Source: Leptonema illini DSM 21528 (GTDB taxonomy: Bacteria; Spirochaetota; Leptospiria; Leptospirales; Leptonemataceae). Taken from it: 64,000 nucleotides of DNA. Position 1 is the stretch's first letter. The number at the start of each line of letters is the position of its first letter. Below are positions 36,533 through 46,435 of this stretch, piece after piece. The notes under the pieces are model-generated. The model was not told the origin of the DNA and did not search any database. It worked only from the letters and a program-made list of their open reading frames with translations. Position numbers and translations under genes: made by a program. The DNA is taken from contig NZ_JH597773.1 of assembly GCF_000243335.1 (NCBI RefSeq), positions 2,225,550 to 2,289,549 on the forward strand, given 5' to 3'.

Positions 36533-36697
36533 ATGAGCGAGTTGCAGTCCTTCAGCGCCGAATCCCTGAAAAAAGATACTGTCGTATCGCTGACCCTCTA
36601 CAGGGTGCTCAAAGGCCTCATCAAAGAGGGCTTTGACCTGTACACCGATGCAGAGGGTCGCATCACCTTAATCCGGCGGATGCGCAATCAGCCCTGA
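36533..36697 (+). CDS. Small protein of 54 residues, unknown function
   Basis: An ATG frame of 54 codons encodes an amphipathic, globular-looking product (LTLYRVLKGLIKEGFDLYTD, then ITLIRRM). Its stop overlaps the purL stop by 10 bases on the opposite strand. Hydrophobic spacing and codon use resemble neighbouring genes. No Shine-Dalgarno sequence is evident. The family is unknown, and it could be a chance frame. Confidence 0.4.
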   Translation: MSELQSFSAESLKKDTVVSLTLYRVLKGLIKEGFDLYTDAEGRITLIRRMRNQP

Positions 36698-39024
36698 GCT
36701 GTAGCAAAAACCGGCTTCAACGCTCCTTCATACGCTCTGACCGCGACCTCTGTCTCAACCTGAAACAGGCCAAAGTCAAGGCGTTCGCCGCCGGTGACGC
36801 CGATCTCGATCGCGTTAAGGCCATGCCGGGCCAGCACATCTTTCATAGCAGAAAGCTTTTCGGGCTGTGCGCTAACGATGATGCTGGCCGAGGTTTCTCC
36901 GAAGAAGAGTTTATCAGGACGCCCGACCTTCTTCGCAAGCTCGCCAACAACAGCTTCGGATAACTGAAATCCGACCGACGTTTCAAAATAAGAATTGTAC
37001 GACATTCTGAAGAGCGCCGCGGCCAGGCCTCCGATAGAAAGATCGGCCGCCGACTGCAGCAATCCATTTCGCGAGCTCTCCTGCAAGAAGGCATGAAGCG
37101 CCTTCTCGGTATCGGGGCGCAGTTCCGGGGCGATACCCGCAACGACTGACCTCTTCTGCCACAGGTACTCCGATCCGCCGAAGGTGGGCAGGAAATCTCC
37201 AATCAAGAAGATGCGTTCACCGGATTGCTTGAAAAAGGGGCCGATGGCCTTTTCTACATCGTCAACAAGGCCGACCATGCCGATCGTCGGACAGGGAAGA
37301 ATCGGCCCTTCTTCGCTCTCATTATAGAAAGATACGTTGCCGCCCGTAACGGGAATACCGAGTTCACGACAGGCATCTCCCATGCCTTTGATGCTGCCGG
37401 CGAACATATAATAGTTTTCGGGAATATAGGGATTTGCAAAGTTCAGGCAGTTGGTGATGCCAAGCGGTTCCGCTCCGGTCACCGCGACGTTGCGTGCCGA
37501 TTCATATACGGCAAGGGCAGCGCCGCGCGCCGGTTCGAGATATACGAAGCGCGGATTGCAGTCGGTGCTCACCGCAAGGCCGCGGTGCGTTTCGGGCACG
37601 GGAGAGGCAGCCACACGGGACGGATCATCGGCAAAGTTCGCAAGCTCGATATCTTCCATTAAGATGTTCGGAATACGAATAACGCCGCCATGCCCGCCGG
37701 GGCTCTGCACGCGCACAAGGCCGACCTCCGTATCATACTGTTCATAAACGGGACGCTTTGAACCAATATTCGGCGAGCCCAGTAACTGAAGCAGATCACC
37801 GGCCAGATCTTTCGACTGGGATACCTCGCCGTCGCCGAATCGGGCGACACGGTCGATATGCTCGGGACGACGCTGTTCGCGCACATAGCGTGGCGCTCCG
37901 CCGCCAAGCACAAGCGATTCGGCAGGCATATCGGCGCAGAGCTTTCCGTTATGGAACAGGCGCAGTCGTCCGGATGTCGTCACCGTACCGATGATCTCTG
38001 CGTGAAGATCCCACTTTTCAAAGATACGTCGGATCGTCTCTTCCTGGCCTTTTTTGCCGACGACCAGCATACGCTCCTGCGATTCTGAGAGCATGATCTC
38101 GTAGGCGTTCATACCCGTTTCGCGAAGAGGCACGCGGTTCAGATCGATATCCATGCCGACCTTGCCTTTCGCGCTCATCTCGCTTGTGGAGCAGGAAAGC
38201 CCCGCAGCTCCCATATCCTGGATGCCTTCAAGGGCGTCGGATCGAATCAGCTCCAGCGTCGCCTCAAGCAGAAGCTTCTCTTTAAAAGGGTCGCCTACCT
38301 GAACGGCGCTACGTTTGCTTTCGCTTTCTTCTGAAAGGTCGCGCGAAGCAAAGCTTGCGCCATGGATGCCGTCACGCCCCGTCGTCGCCCCCACATAAAA
38401 AACCGGATTGCCCTCGCCCTTCGCCGTTGCGGTGGCCATGCGGTCGGTACGCGCCACGCCCACCGTCATCGCATTCACCAGGCAGTTTCGCGAATAGGTC
38501 GGATCAAAAAAGGCCTCTCCGCCGGCGACGGCGACTCCGAGGCAGTTGCCATAAAAGGCGATGCCTTCGACGGCCTTTGTGAAAAGATGTCGGTTGCGCG
38601 GCTCGGCAGGAGGCCCGAAGCGCAGCGAGTTCAGCGAACAGATCGGACGGGCGCCCATCGTAAAGATATCGCGCATGATACCGCCCACGCCTGTGGCCGC
38701 CCCCTGAAACGGCTCAATCGCCGTCGGATGGTTATGCGACTCGATCTTGAAAACGACGGCCAGACCGCCCCCGATGTCGATGGCGCCTGCATTCTCTTCG
38801 CCCGCCGTGGCCAGGTTTCGCGAGCCCTCGGTCGGTAAGGTCTTCAGCTGTAGAATGGAATTTTTATAACTGCAATGCTCCGACCACATGCCGGAGTAAA
38901 CGCCGAGCTCCGTAACGGTGGGAATACGCCCGAGGAAGCCTTTGATGCGCTCGAATTCTTCTTCGGTCAGGCCATGCTCGAGGGCATCCTGAAGGGTGAT
39001 CTCTTTTTCCGTGTAAAGCTCCAT
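36688..39024 (-). CDS. purL: Phosphoribosylformylglycinamidine synthase PurL
   Basis: PurL makes FGAM from FGAR, glutamine and ATP in purine synthesis. It has 778 residues, the Bacillus-type small PurL that works with separate PurS and PurQ, which are not here. Motifs are TELGVYSGMWSEHCSYKNS with the catalytic His, FKIESHNHPTAIEPFQGAATGVGGIMRDI and GGEAFFDPTY. purH and purN lie about 3-6 kb further along on the same strand but are separated by unrelated genes. Confidence 0.95.
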   Translation of the reverse strand: MELYTEKEITLQDALEHGLTEEEFERIKGFLGRIPTVTELGVYSGMWSEHCSYKNSILQLKTLPTEGSRNLATAGEENAGAIDIGGGLAVVFKIESHNHPTAIEPFQGAATGVGGIMRDIFTMGARPICSLNSLRFGPPAEPRNRHLFTKAVEGIAFYGNCLGVAVAGGEAFFDPTYSRNCLVNAMTVGVARTDRMATATAKGEGNPVFYVGATTGRDGIHGASFASRDLSEESESKRSAVQVGDPFKEKLLLEATLELIRSDALEGIQDMGAAGLSCSTSEMSAKGKVGMDIDLNRVPLRETGMNAYEIMLSESQERMLVVGKKGQEETIRRIFEKWDLHAEIIGTVTTSGRLRLFHNGKLCADMPAESLVLGGGAPRYVREQRRPEHIDRVARFGDGEVSQSKDLAGDLLQLLGSPNIGSKRPVYEQYDTEVGLVRVQSPGGHGGVIRIPNILMEDIELANFADDPSRVAASPVPETHRGLAVSTDCNPRFVYLEPARGAALAVYESARNVAVTGAEPLGITNCLNFANPYIPENYYMFAGSIKGMGDACRELGIPVTGGNVSFYNESEEGPILPCPTIGMVGLVDDVEKAIGPFFKQSGERIFLIGDFLPTFGGSEYLWQKRSVVAGIAPELRPDTEKALHAFLQESSRNGLLQSAADLSIGGLAAALFRMSYNSYFETSVGFQLSEAVVGELAKKVGRPDKLFFGETSASIIVSAQPEKLSAMKDVLARHGLNAIEIGVTGGERLDFGLFQVETEVAVRAYEGALKPVFATAQG

Positions 39025-39194
39025 ACAGATCCAGACCGTCGGCCGGGCGAAGCCTGTCGAGGCAGAATCAGGAAGAGGGGGCGCTATTTTGCATCAGGGC
39101 GGATGAGGAATCGATTCGCCATCGATTCAGGCCAGGCCGCAGGGGGCGCATGGGGCCGCATCGATTCGCAGGAAAATAGAAATCTGAATTTTTT

Positions 39195-39225
39195 TTGAGA
39201 AATGCAGTGTGACGCAGACTATATA
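39195..39225 (+). promoter_or_regulatory. Candidate promoter giving a near-leaderless transcript
   Basis: TTGAGA (39195-39200) is followed after 19 bases by TATATA (39220-39225), only 6 bases before the ATG at 39232. If used, the transcript would begin at or next to the start codon. The spacer is long for sigma70, so confidence is low. Confidence 0.3.
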
Positions 39226-39231
39226 AGGCGT

Positions 39232-39672
39232 ATGAAACAGGAAGATAGCTCACCATCCTTCTCTCGTTCCGATGAAACGGCCGCCTTTGCCGATGTCTAC
39301 TTTCTGACCGGGCAGCCCTTTTTCGAAGAGACGGCCAGCGCCTCGCTGCCGGCCGAGCACACCATCACTCCGGAATCGTGGCAGACCGTGCAGATCTGGC
39401 CGTTGCATTTTTTCGTAAAAGGGCATGGCTATGTGTCGGCACATCTTGCCTTTGACGTACACCGGCAGTGTTTCGCCTATCTGGAAGCAGCCGATGAACG
39501 TTCCGTTCCTCTCCTTGAACGTATCTACGAAGAAGCGGATAATGATGAATCAGACGAAGAGCGTGAGCTATTCGATCAGATCGGCCTGCTTTTAGAAACG
39601 GCTGAGGCACGCATCGAAAACGGTCGGCTGACTGCCGGTCAGGTCGTCTACAGCGAAGACCACGTTCGATAA
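39232..39672 (+). CDS. Small acidic cytoplasmic protein, tandem paralogue A
   Basis: With the ATG at 39232 (AAGG upstream) the protein has 146 residues. A central conserved block (SWQTVQIWPLHFF, FDVHRQCFAYLEAADERSVPLLERIYE) is shared with the next gene (SWQTVRVYPLHFF, HDVHRNEFAYLQPADDRSLPFLERLF). The C-terminus is acidic and helical. No signal or membrane segment is seen. The family is unknown; the two genes are an ancient tandem duplication with about one third identity. Confidence 0.6.
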   Translation: MKQEDSSPSFSRSDETAAFADVYFLTGQPFFEETASASLPAEHTITPESWQTVQIWPLHFFVKGHGYVSAHLAFDVHRQCFAYLEAADERSVPLLERIYEEADNDESDEERELFDQIGLLLETAEARIENGRLTAGQVVYSEDHVR

Positions 39673-39701
39673 TTGTCCCGGGTCGATGGTAAAAGGGGTG
39701 T

Positions 39702-40115
39702 ATGCAACACCCCGAATCCACGAACGATCTCTCAGCCGACGACGTTTTCTTCTACGTCGGAGTCCCGTATTTCGATGAATGTACAGACGACGATTCATGG
39801 CAGACCGTACGCGTGTACCCTTTGCACTTCTTTACCGGTGAAGTCTGCCGTTTCTCAGTGCTGTATGCTCACGACGTTCACCGCAATGAGTTCGCCTACC
39901 TGCAACCGGCCGACGACAGATCGCTTCCATTCCTGGAGCGGCTCTTCTCGTATGTGCTTTCCCGGGCCACCGATGCCGCTATGCCCGTCAGTCGACGTGA
40001 AAGCGAACTCTTTGAAACGGTGAGTGACCTGCTTGATCGGGCCGAGCAATGCATAGAGGCCGATAGCCTGCATGCCGGATGTGTGGTTTCGGCTGCGGTC
40101 GATCAATCGGCCTGA
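39702..40115 (+). CDS. Small cytoplasmic protein, tandem paralogue B
   Basis: The protein has 137 residues, with AAGGGG before the ATG. It shares the block around FYVGVPYFDE, DSWQTVRVYPLHFF and HDVHRNEFAYLQPADDRSLPFLERLF with its upstream paralogue, 29 bases away. Its last 13 bases overlap the end of the convergent GGDEF/EAL gene. The context hints at a link with cyclic-di-GMP signalling, but that is only proximity. Function unknown. Confidence 0.6.
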   Translation: MQHPESTNDLSADDVFFYVGVPYFDECTDDDSWQTVRVYPLHFFTGEVCRFSVLYAHDVHRNEFAYLQPADDRSLPFLERLFSYVLSRATDAAMPVSRRESELFETVSDLLDRAEQCIEADSLHAGCVVSAAVDQSA

Positions 40116-42364
40116 AGCCCGCTCTGCATCATGGCGAGTGCCGCTGCCTCGGGCACAGCCGGACTGAAGAGGAATCCCTGAATCTCATCACATCCCATAG
40201 AAGCAAGACGCTCCCTTTGTTCGGGCGTCTGCACTCCTTCTGCCACTGTGCGAAGACCGAGGTGACGGCCGAGTCCGATGATCGTTTCAACGATATGCCT
40301 GTTGCGTTCATCCTGTTCGAGCTTTTCGACAAACGAACGATCGATCTTCAGAGTATCGATCGGATACTCCTGTAGATATCGAAGCGAGGAATAGCCTGTT
40401 CCAAAATCGTCAAGGGCAAGCGAAAAACCGGCCCGATCCAGCTGACGCAGAATATCAAGCGTCTGCTCGCCCGTTTTCATGGCAATGGTTTCGGTAATCT
40501 CAAGCTCGATGCAGGAACGATTTTCACTCACGATAGAAAGGAGCTTATGCACGAAGCCGGGCTGGAAAAATTGTCGACCTGAAACGTTCACCGAAATCGT
40601 AAAGTTATCCATGTCGAGGCCGAGGCCGCGCCATTTGCGCGTCACTCTCTCGGCCTCGCGAATAACCCATTCGCCGAGTGGAAGAATCAGGCCCGATTCC
40701 TCAGCTATCGGTATAAAGCGATCCGGTCCGATCATGGCCTTTTCGGGATGATTCCAGCGTAACAATGCCTCAAAGCCCGTAATGCGACCCGTGAGCAGCT
40801 CGACCCTCGGCTGAAAGTGAAGTTCAAAATGCTCCTCTTTAAGGCTGCGTCGCAGCTCATTCTCGGTATGCATCGATTCATGCCGGTCCATCGCCATCGA
40901 GAAGCTGGCCTTCGTATTCCGCCCCATCTCTTTCGCTCGATAGAGAGCGATGTCGGCGTTCTTAATGAGAGACTCAGCGTCTTCTCCGTGGTCTGGATAC
41001 ACGCTGATGCCGATTGATGTCGTGAGATGCAACTCATAGTCGCCGACACGAAATGGCATGGCCATGGCAGTGAGTATCTTATCGGCGACAAAGCCCGCAT
41101 CTGTTGCTTGAGAAAGATCCGAAAGCAACACAAGAAATTCATCTCCGCCGGAACGGGAAACGGTATCGTCTGAACGCAGAATCTCTCGAAGGCGATCTGC
41201 AACAGCTGAAAGAAGCCCGTCGCCCACACCATGCCCGAGCGTATCGTTAATATTCTTGAAGCGGTCCAGATCGAGAAAAAGAACGGCAAGCACGGTACCG
41301 CTTCGCCGACAGTGGGCAATCGCCTGATTCAGTCGATCCAGAAATAAAATGCGGTTCGGCAACTCTGTCAGCGAATCATAGAAGGCCTGACGCCGTATCA
41401 TGGCGTCAACGGCGCGTCGCTCGGTGATATCGGTGAATGAGGTAACGACGGAATGCGGCAGTTCTTCCTCCCCTTTAAAAAGAGGCTGTGAATTGATCGA
41501 TATCCAGTGCTGGCTCCCGTCTCTATGATGCACTCCCATAATGACGTTATGCAGAGGAGCGCCGGTTCTGAGAGTTACCATCGCCGGATGCTCTTCTCCA
41601 GGGAAGGGTGAGCCGTCTTCTCGAATCGCACGCCAGACAGGATCGACGGATTTGCGTCCCATCATCTCATCATCGGTCATACCGAGTATCTCTTCGGCGC
41701 GACGATTATGCGCGGTAATGATCCCCTGCCTGTCCTGTACTACGATGCCTTCATCAAGAGCGGCGATGACCGATCGATAACGCTCTTCGGCGAGGCGACG
41801 CACCGAAACCTCGCTGCGCAGTCTGTCCACAGTCCGGCGCATGAAGCGATCCGAAAAATCGTGAACGAAATACGTCAGAAAAAAAAGAATACTGGCGAAG
41901 ATGAGAAAGACGAAATCGCCATGTCGATACACGGGCTCGGGCAGCATGCCCCATCGTTCGATGAGCCACATGAAGAGGCCGGATAACGAGGACAGAAAAG
42001 CGATCAGGGCAGCGACGCGACCGCCCAACAATAAACCCGCGAAAAATATGATAATGAAAAAGGCGGCAAAGCCTGGCGACTTAACTCCGCCCGATGTGAG
42101 ACTGATGGCGACGGCAAGCAGCTGAAGATTGAAGACGAGAATCCAGGAGGCAATCGTTACCTGGCCCCGCTTTAATAAAAGGGACACCGGCAGCAACGGC
42201 CCCAGCATGAAGACTCCGATAACGACGTATCTCCAGACAAGACCCGTAACATAACTGAGCAGAGGCAGCATCAACATCGAGAAGACGATGAGACTGATGA
42301 TGACGCGCTGAAGCAAACGTGCGCGACGTCGCTCTTCCTCGGTCAGCAAACGAAATCTTTGCAA
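40103..42364 (-). CDS. Membrane PAS-GGDEF-EAL protein (c-di-GMP turnover)
   Basis: The 753-residue inner-membrane protein makes and/or breaks c-di-GMP. Five to six hydrophobic helices (about 20-175) form a membrane sensor. A PAS domain (about 200-320) comes next, then GGDEF (about 335-490) with an intact SGGDEF active site. The EAL domain (about 500-745) has intact EALLRW and DDFGTGYSS, so both activities are possible. It is convergent with the small paralogue pair (13-base overlap). Confidence 0.93.
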   Translation of the reverse strand: MQRFRLLTEEERRRARLLQRVIISLIVFSMLMLPLLSYVTGLVWRYVVIGVFMLGPLLPVSLLLKRGQVTIASWILVFNLQLLAVAISLTSGGVKSPGFAAFFIIIFFAGLLLGGRVAALIAFLSSLSGLFMWLIERWGMLPEPVYRHGDFVFLIFASILFFLTYFVHDFSDRFMRRTVDRLRSEVSVRRLAEERYRSVIAALDEGIVVQDRQGIITAHNRRAEEILGMTDDEMMGRKSVDPVWRAIREDGSPFPGEEHPAMVTLRTGAPLHNVIMGVHHRDGSQHWISINSQPLFKGEEELPHSVVTSFTDITERRAVDAMIRRQAFYDSLTELPNRILFLDRLNQAIAHCRRSGTVLAVLFLDLDRFKNINDTLGHGVGDGLLSAVADRLREILRSDDTVSRSGGDEFLVLLSDLSQATDAGFVADKILTAMAMPFRVGDYELHLTTSIGISVYPDHGEDAESLIKNADIALYRAKEMGRNTKASFSMAMDRHESMHTENELRRSLKEEHFELHFQPRVELLTGRITGFEALLRWNHPEKAMIGPDRFIPIAEESGLILPLGEWVIREAERVTRKWRGLGLDMDNFTISVNVSGRQFFQPGFVHKLLSIVSENRSCIELEITETIAMKTGEQTLDILRQLDRAGFSLALDDFGTGYSSLRYLQEYPIDTLKIDRSFVEKLEQDERNRHIVETIIGLGRHLGLRTVAEGVQTPEQRERLASMGCDEIQGFLFSPAVPEAAALAMMQSGLQAD

Positions 42365-42386
42365 GGCCTCTGCTCACTCTCACTCA

Positions 42387-43955
42387 TCAATGACGGAAAT
42401 GCCGCATGCCCGTAAAGACCATGGCGATGCCCTGTTCATCGGCGGCGGCGATCACCTCTTCATCACGCACAGATCCGCCTGGCTGGATAACGGCCTTTGC
42501 ACCGGCCTTCGCCACGACATCAAGTCCGTCACGGAACGGGAAGAAGGCGTCAGAGGCCACACATGATCCGGAAAGGTCGAGGCTATTACGAGCGGCCTTC
42601 GATGCCGCTATCTCGGCGGCATCCACACGGCTCATCTGTCCGGCGCCAATTCCAAGGCTGGCCTTTTCATTCGTGAAGACGATGGCGTTCGACTTCACAT
42701 ACTTCACGAGCCTCCAGGCAAAATTCAGGCCGCTCCACTCCGCCTCGGTGGGCTTGCGCTTCGTCGGCACCGTCCAGGTAGAACGATCGCTGTAGCCCAC
42801 ATCCATATCTTCAAAGAGCATACCGTCCATCACCTGACGGAATTCTTTACGCGGAGATAGGAATCGCTGCACATCATCCACTTTCAAAACACGCAGATTC
42901 TTTTTATCGGCGAAGAACTTCAGCGCCTCATCGCTATAGGCCGTAGCGATCACGCATTCGGCGAACTGTTCGTTGATCAACTTCGCCGTCTTTTCATCAA
43001 GCAGTCCGTTTACGGCGATAATGCCGCCAAAGGCGCTGACCGGATCGCATTTACGCGCTTCGATAAAGGCGTCGGCGATGTTCTGAGCATCAGACGCGAA
43101 GGCAGCGCCGCAGGGATTGAGATGCTTGACGATAACGACGCCGTGGCCCGGCAGAGAAAGCGAGCATTGAAAGGCGGCGCTCAGATCGAGCAGGTTGTTA
43201 AACGAAAGCTCTTTGCCCTGAATCTGCTCGAAGCCTTCGCGAAGATCGGGTCGACGGGCCACATCGAGCACAGGACGGTAATACGCCGCCTTCTGATGCG
43301 GATTCTCGCCGTAGCGAAGCGGCATCACCTTTTCATAGGTGCGCGTGAGGAGGGCGGGCTCTTCTTCGCCGGTCTGCTGATTAAACCAGTCGGCGATCAT
43401 GGCATCATACGAGGCCGTCTGATTGAAGACCTTAGCTGCAAGGCGCCGCGACGTTACGATGTCGATGCCACCCTTCTCTTCGATCTCTTTTGTAAGCATT
43501 CCATAGTCGGATGGATCGCAGACGACGGCCGTAAAGGGATGATTCTTCGCCGCCGAGCGCAGCATCGACGGGCCGCCGATGTCGATATTTTCGATGCAAT
43601 GATCGGCGTCCGCTCCGGAAACGACCGTCTTCGCAAACGGATAAAGGTTGATAACGACTAAATCGATCTTTTCGATACCGTGCTTCTTCATCGCCTCGAC
43701 GTGATCGGCGATATCGAGACGGCCGAGCAGACCGCCATGTACCTTCGGATGAAGCGTCTTCACGCGGCCGTCCATCATCTCGGGGAATCCCGTCAGGTCG
43801 TCGATCGATCGAACGGCTAACCCTGCGTCGGCAAGCGCCTTCATGGTGCCGCCTGTAGAAACAAGCTCGACTCCGCGCTGAGCAAGGAAGCGGGCCAGAT
43901 CGACGACGCCCGTCTTATCAGACACGGAAAGAAGCGCTCTTTTTACCTGAATCAT
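42387..43955 (-). CDS. purH: Bifunctional AICAR transformylase/IMP cyclohydrolase PurH
   Basis: PurH performs the last two steps of IMP synthesis. It has 522 residues. The N-terminal MGS-like cyclohydrolase (1-190: [37 protein letters not shown]) and C-terminal transformylase ([29 protein letters not shown]) are complete. purN lies directly upstream on the same strand (42-base gap), forming a two-gene purine unit. Confidence 0.97.
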   Translation of the reverse strand: MIQVKRALLSVSDKTGVVDLARFLAQRGVELVSTGGTMKALADAGLAVRSIDDLTGFPEMMDGRVKTLHPKVHGGLLGRLDIADHVEAMKKHGIEKIDLVVINLYPFAKTVVSGADADHCIENIDIGGPSMLRSAAKNHPFTAVVCDPSDYGMLTKEIEEKGGIDIVTSRRLAAKVFNQTASYDAMIADWFNQQTGEEEPALLTRTYEKVMPLRYGENPHQKAAYYRPVLDVARRPDLREGFEQIQGKELSFNNLLDLSAAFQCSLSLPGHGVVIVKHLNPCGAAFASDAQNIADAFIEARKCDPVSAFGGIIAVNGLLDEKTAKLINEQFAECVIATAYSDEALKFFADKKNLRVLKVDDVQRFLSPRKEFRQVMDGMLFEDMDVGYSDRSTWTVPTKRKPTEAEWSGLNFAWRLVKYVKSNAIVFTNEKASLGIGAGQMSRVDAAEIAASKAARNSLDLSGSCVASDAFFPFRDGLDVVAKAGAKAVIQPGGSVRDEEVIAAADEQGIAMVFTGMRHFRH

Positions 43956-43997
43956 AATAATCTCCAGAATTGAATTCTAATTTATTGGAATAGATAA

Positions 43998-44618
43998 CTA
44001 CTCTTCGCGCCCGGGCAGGATTACGACGCGCCGATCATCAAAGCGCAGGCGTCCTTCGCAGAAAAGCGAAACCGCCTCTATATACGACTCATGCTCCACC
44101 GAACGGATCAGCGCCGTCAGCTGCGCCTCGTCGGCGCCTTCGGGCACGCTCACGGCGCGCTGCACGACGATCGGCCCGGAATCGAGGCCTTCGTCGACGA
44201 AATGCACGGTGCATCCCGACACCTTAACGCCATACTCAAGGGCCTGGCGCTGCGCATGCAGTCCAGGGAAGGCAGGCAGCAACGACGGATGAATATTCAA
44301 TATGCGGTTCGGATAACTGCGCACGAAATCATCGTCGAGAATGCGCATATAGCCGGCGGCGACGATAAGATCGGGTGCATAATCGGCCACGGCCTTTGCA
44401 AAGGCCTGGTCGTACTCTTTTCGAGATGCAAACGATTTATAGTCGACAACCGTGCACTCGATGCCCGCCTCATGAGCGGCCTCTTCGGCTCCCGTATGCG
44501 GACGGTCGACGACCAGTCCGACAAACTCAGCCTCGAAGATGCGTCCTTCTGCGGCCGCTTCCAGAAGCGCCCGGAAATTCGTTCCTTTTCCTGAAGCCAG
44601 TGCGACGATCCGCGCCAT
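43998..44618 (-). CDS. purN: Phosphoribosylglycinamide formyltransferase PurN
   Basis: PurN transfers a formyl group from 10-formyl-THF to GAR. With the ATG at 44618 it has 206 residues, the normal length; an upstream in-frame ATG at 44651 adds 11 unlikely Pro/Arg-rich residues. Signatures are IVALASGKGTNFRALLEA, the catalytic NIHPSLLPAFPGLHAQRQAL and GCTVHFVDEGLDSGPIV. It is coupled with purH downstream. Confidence 0.96.
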   Translation of the reverse strand: MARIVALASGKGTNFRALLEAAAEGRIFEAEFVGLVVDRPHTGAEEAAHEAGIECTVVDYKSFASRKEYDQAFAKAVADYAPDLIVAAGYMRILDDDFVRSYPNRILNIHPSLLPAFPGLHAQRQALEYGVKVSGCTVHFVDEGLDSGPIVVQRAVSVPEGADEAQLTALIRSVEHESYIEAVSLFCEGRLRFDDRRVVILPGREE

Positions 44619-44692
44619 AGGTCCAGGATTCCGTCGCAGAGGAGGCGGCAAAGCGGAAAACAGCGTCGCTTATTGTATTGACAATCGCCCCC

Positions 44693-45103
44693 TCAATCAT
44701 AAAAGCGAATCGTCATTACGGTGCGACCGATGGCCTCAGCCGTATCGGCATCTGGAAGAGCGTCGCTATTCCAGAGCATGAGAAGCATCTTATCGCCTTT
44801 GACGATGCAGTTCACAAGCCAGAAGCGATCGTCTTTCATGAACTCGCAGGCAGCCGCCTGTAATCCGGACGGCAGATCAAAGACGGCGACGCGATCGGTA
44901 TCGAGCGTCAGGCCATGCCTTTCGAGATAGGCGCCGAGCTGCTCGATCGGATTAAACGGCGTCCCTTCGGGCTCGCGAAAGGCCGCCGCCTGCAGTGCGC
45001 CGATGCCGTCGGGGTCGAAGAAGCAGGGCACGTTCTCGATGATTTCCATCTCCCAGGTATCGGAGTATTCGAGGTCAAAGAAGGTTCCACGGAAGCGTTT
45101 CAC
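44693..45103 (-). CDS. Conserved hypothetical cytoplasmic protein
   Basis: The 136-residue soluble protein has no signal or membrane segment. It begins MKRFRGTFFDLEYSDTWEME and looks like a small alpha/beta fold, with alternating hydrophobic strands and a final TVMTIRFYD strand. I recognise no family with confidence; the pattern resembles DUF-type PsbP/stress-related small proteins. It is divergent from the alpha/beta hydrolase gene with about 25 bases between starts. Confidence 0.5.
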   Translation of the reverse strand: MKRFRGTFFDLEYSDTWEMEIIENVPCFFDPDGIGALQAAAFREPEGTPFNPIEQLGAYLERHGLTLDTDRVAVFDLPSGLQAAACEFMKDDRFWLVNCIVKGDKMLLMLWNSDALPDADTAEAIGRTVMTIRFYD

Positions 45104-45127
45104 GATAGGGACATTTTAATTGACCTC

Positions 45128-46420
45128 ATGCAGAGATCAAAACGAATCAGAATTATGTCGGGAAATCGTCCGGGGCCGCTTACCGTTCTTCTGACCTTTG
45201 TCATCCTGGCCGGCGGGGCGGCGATGGCGGGCGGATTCGCCTTCTTTCTTGCTCTACTGGTCTCGGTGCTCATCCTTCTTTATCCGCTGCTTCTGCCGCT
45301 CTGGAAGAAGCTCTATGGCCTGCCCGATACGGCCGACCAGGTTTTCTATGCCCGCACCGAAGACGGCTGGTATCTTGCCCTGCACTACCATGAGCCGCGT
45401 GTTCCGCTGAAAGGCGCCCTTCCCGTTCTGCTCGTGCATGGCATCGCCACGAACAAATCGGGCGTCGACCTCGACGAGTATCATAGCGTCGCCTGTTATC
45501 TTAAGTCGCGCGGATTTCCCGTTTTCGCCGTCAGCCTTCGCGGAGCGGGCCTGTCGCATCGTAAGCAACGCTATGCGCGCAAAGAGCGCTTCACGTTCGA
45601 CGATCATGTGCGTCTTGACGCTCCGGCGATGATACGACGCGTCATTGAACTGACCGGAGCGCCGGCTTTAAACTGGGTCGGCTACTCGATGGGAGGCATG
45701 ATCGGCAACGCCTTCTGCGGCTCCGATTCTCCCGAGGTCAAATACGTTCAATCCCTTGTTACGATCGGCAGCCCCGGAAAGGCCGACCATGTAAAGGGAT
45801 TGCTCATGGATCGACTTGTGAAGCATCCCTGGGTGAAGCATATTCTGCCGCTGCAACCGGGATCGGCCGTGCTTGCCCCTCTCGGAGGCTGGATTCAAAC
45901 CCCCATCGATCGCATTCTGTACAATCCCGAAACGGTGCGTCGCCGTACCGTTCAGCTAATGCTGCAGAACGCCATCACTGAGGTTAACCAGGGCCTGCTT
46001 GACGAGATGGCGCGCTGGGTGCGCGAAGGGAACGAGTCGTCCAACGACGGCCTGATCGAGTACAGGCGCAGCTACGAGCGAATACGATGTCCGACGCTGA
46101 TGATTGCCGGCGCCGGCGATCATATCGCTCCGCCCATTCAGGTGCGCTTCGCCTTCGAAAAATGCGGATCGCGCACGAAGAAATTCATACTGGCCGGTAA
46201 ACGCCAGGGATACGAACATGACTACTGCCACATCGGGCTCGTCATGGGTGAAGATGCGCCCGACGAGGTATTCCCGCAGATCGTTCTATGGCTTGAAGAA
46301 CACGGCGTCGTCAGGCAGAGTAAGGTCAAAACCTGGGTGGAGAGGATAAAACAGAACCTCTCTTTGCGTAAAGCTCTGAAAAAACCTTCGCGCCCTATCA
46401 AACGAAAAACTGAAAGATAA
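45128..46420 (+). CDS. Membrane-anchored alpha/beta hydrolase
   Basis: With the ATG at 45128 the protein has 430 residues (an ATG at 45155 gives 421). N-terminal hydrophobic stretches (about 15-60) form a membrane anchor. The hydrolase fold shows an oxyanion HGIATNKS motif, the nucleophile Ser in WVGYSMGG, a likely Asp in AGAGDHIAPP and a His near EHDYCHIG. A basic C-terminal tail follows. The substrate may be a lipid or ester. It lies 15 bases before the SGNH lipoprotein gene, so the two hydrolases are probably cotranscribed. Confidence 0.75.
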   Translation: MQRSKRIRIMSGNRPGPLTVLLTFVILAGGAAMAGGFAFFLALLVSVLILLYPLLLPLWKKLYGLPDTADQVFYARTEDGWYLALHYHEPRVPLKGALPVLLVHGIATNKSGVDLDEYHSVACYLKSRGFPVFAVSLRGAGLSHRKQRYARKERFTFDDHVRLDAPAMIRRVIELTGAPALNWVGYSMGGMIGNAFCGSDSPEVKYVQSLVTIGSPGKADHVKGLLMDRLVKHPWVKHILPLQPGSAVLAPLGGWIQTPIDRILYNPETVRRRTVQLMLQNAITEVNQGLLDEMARWVREGNESSNDGLIEYRRSYERIRCPTLMIAGAGDHIAPPIQVRFAFEKCGSRTKKFILAGKRQGYEHDYCHIGLVMGEDAPDEVFPQIVLWLEEHGVVRQSKVKTWVERIKQNLSLRKALKKPSRPIKRKTER

Positions 46421-46435
46421 CACGGTAATACAACG

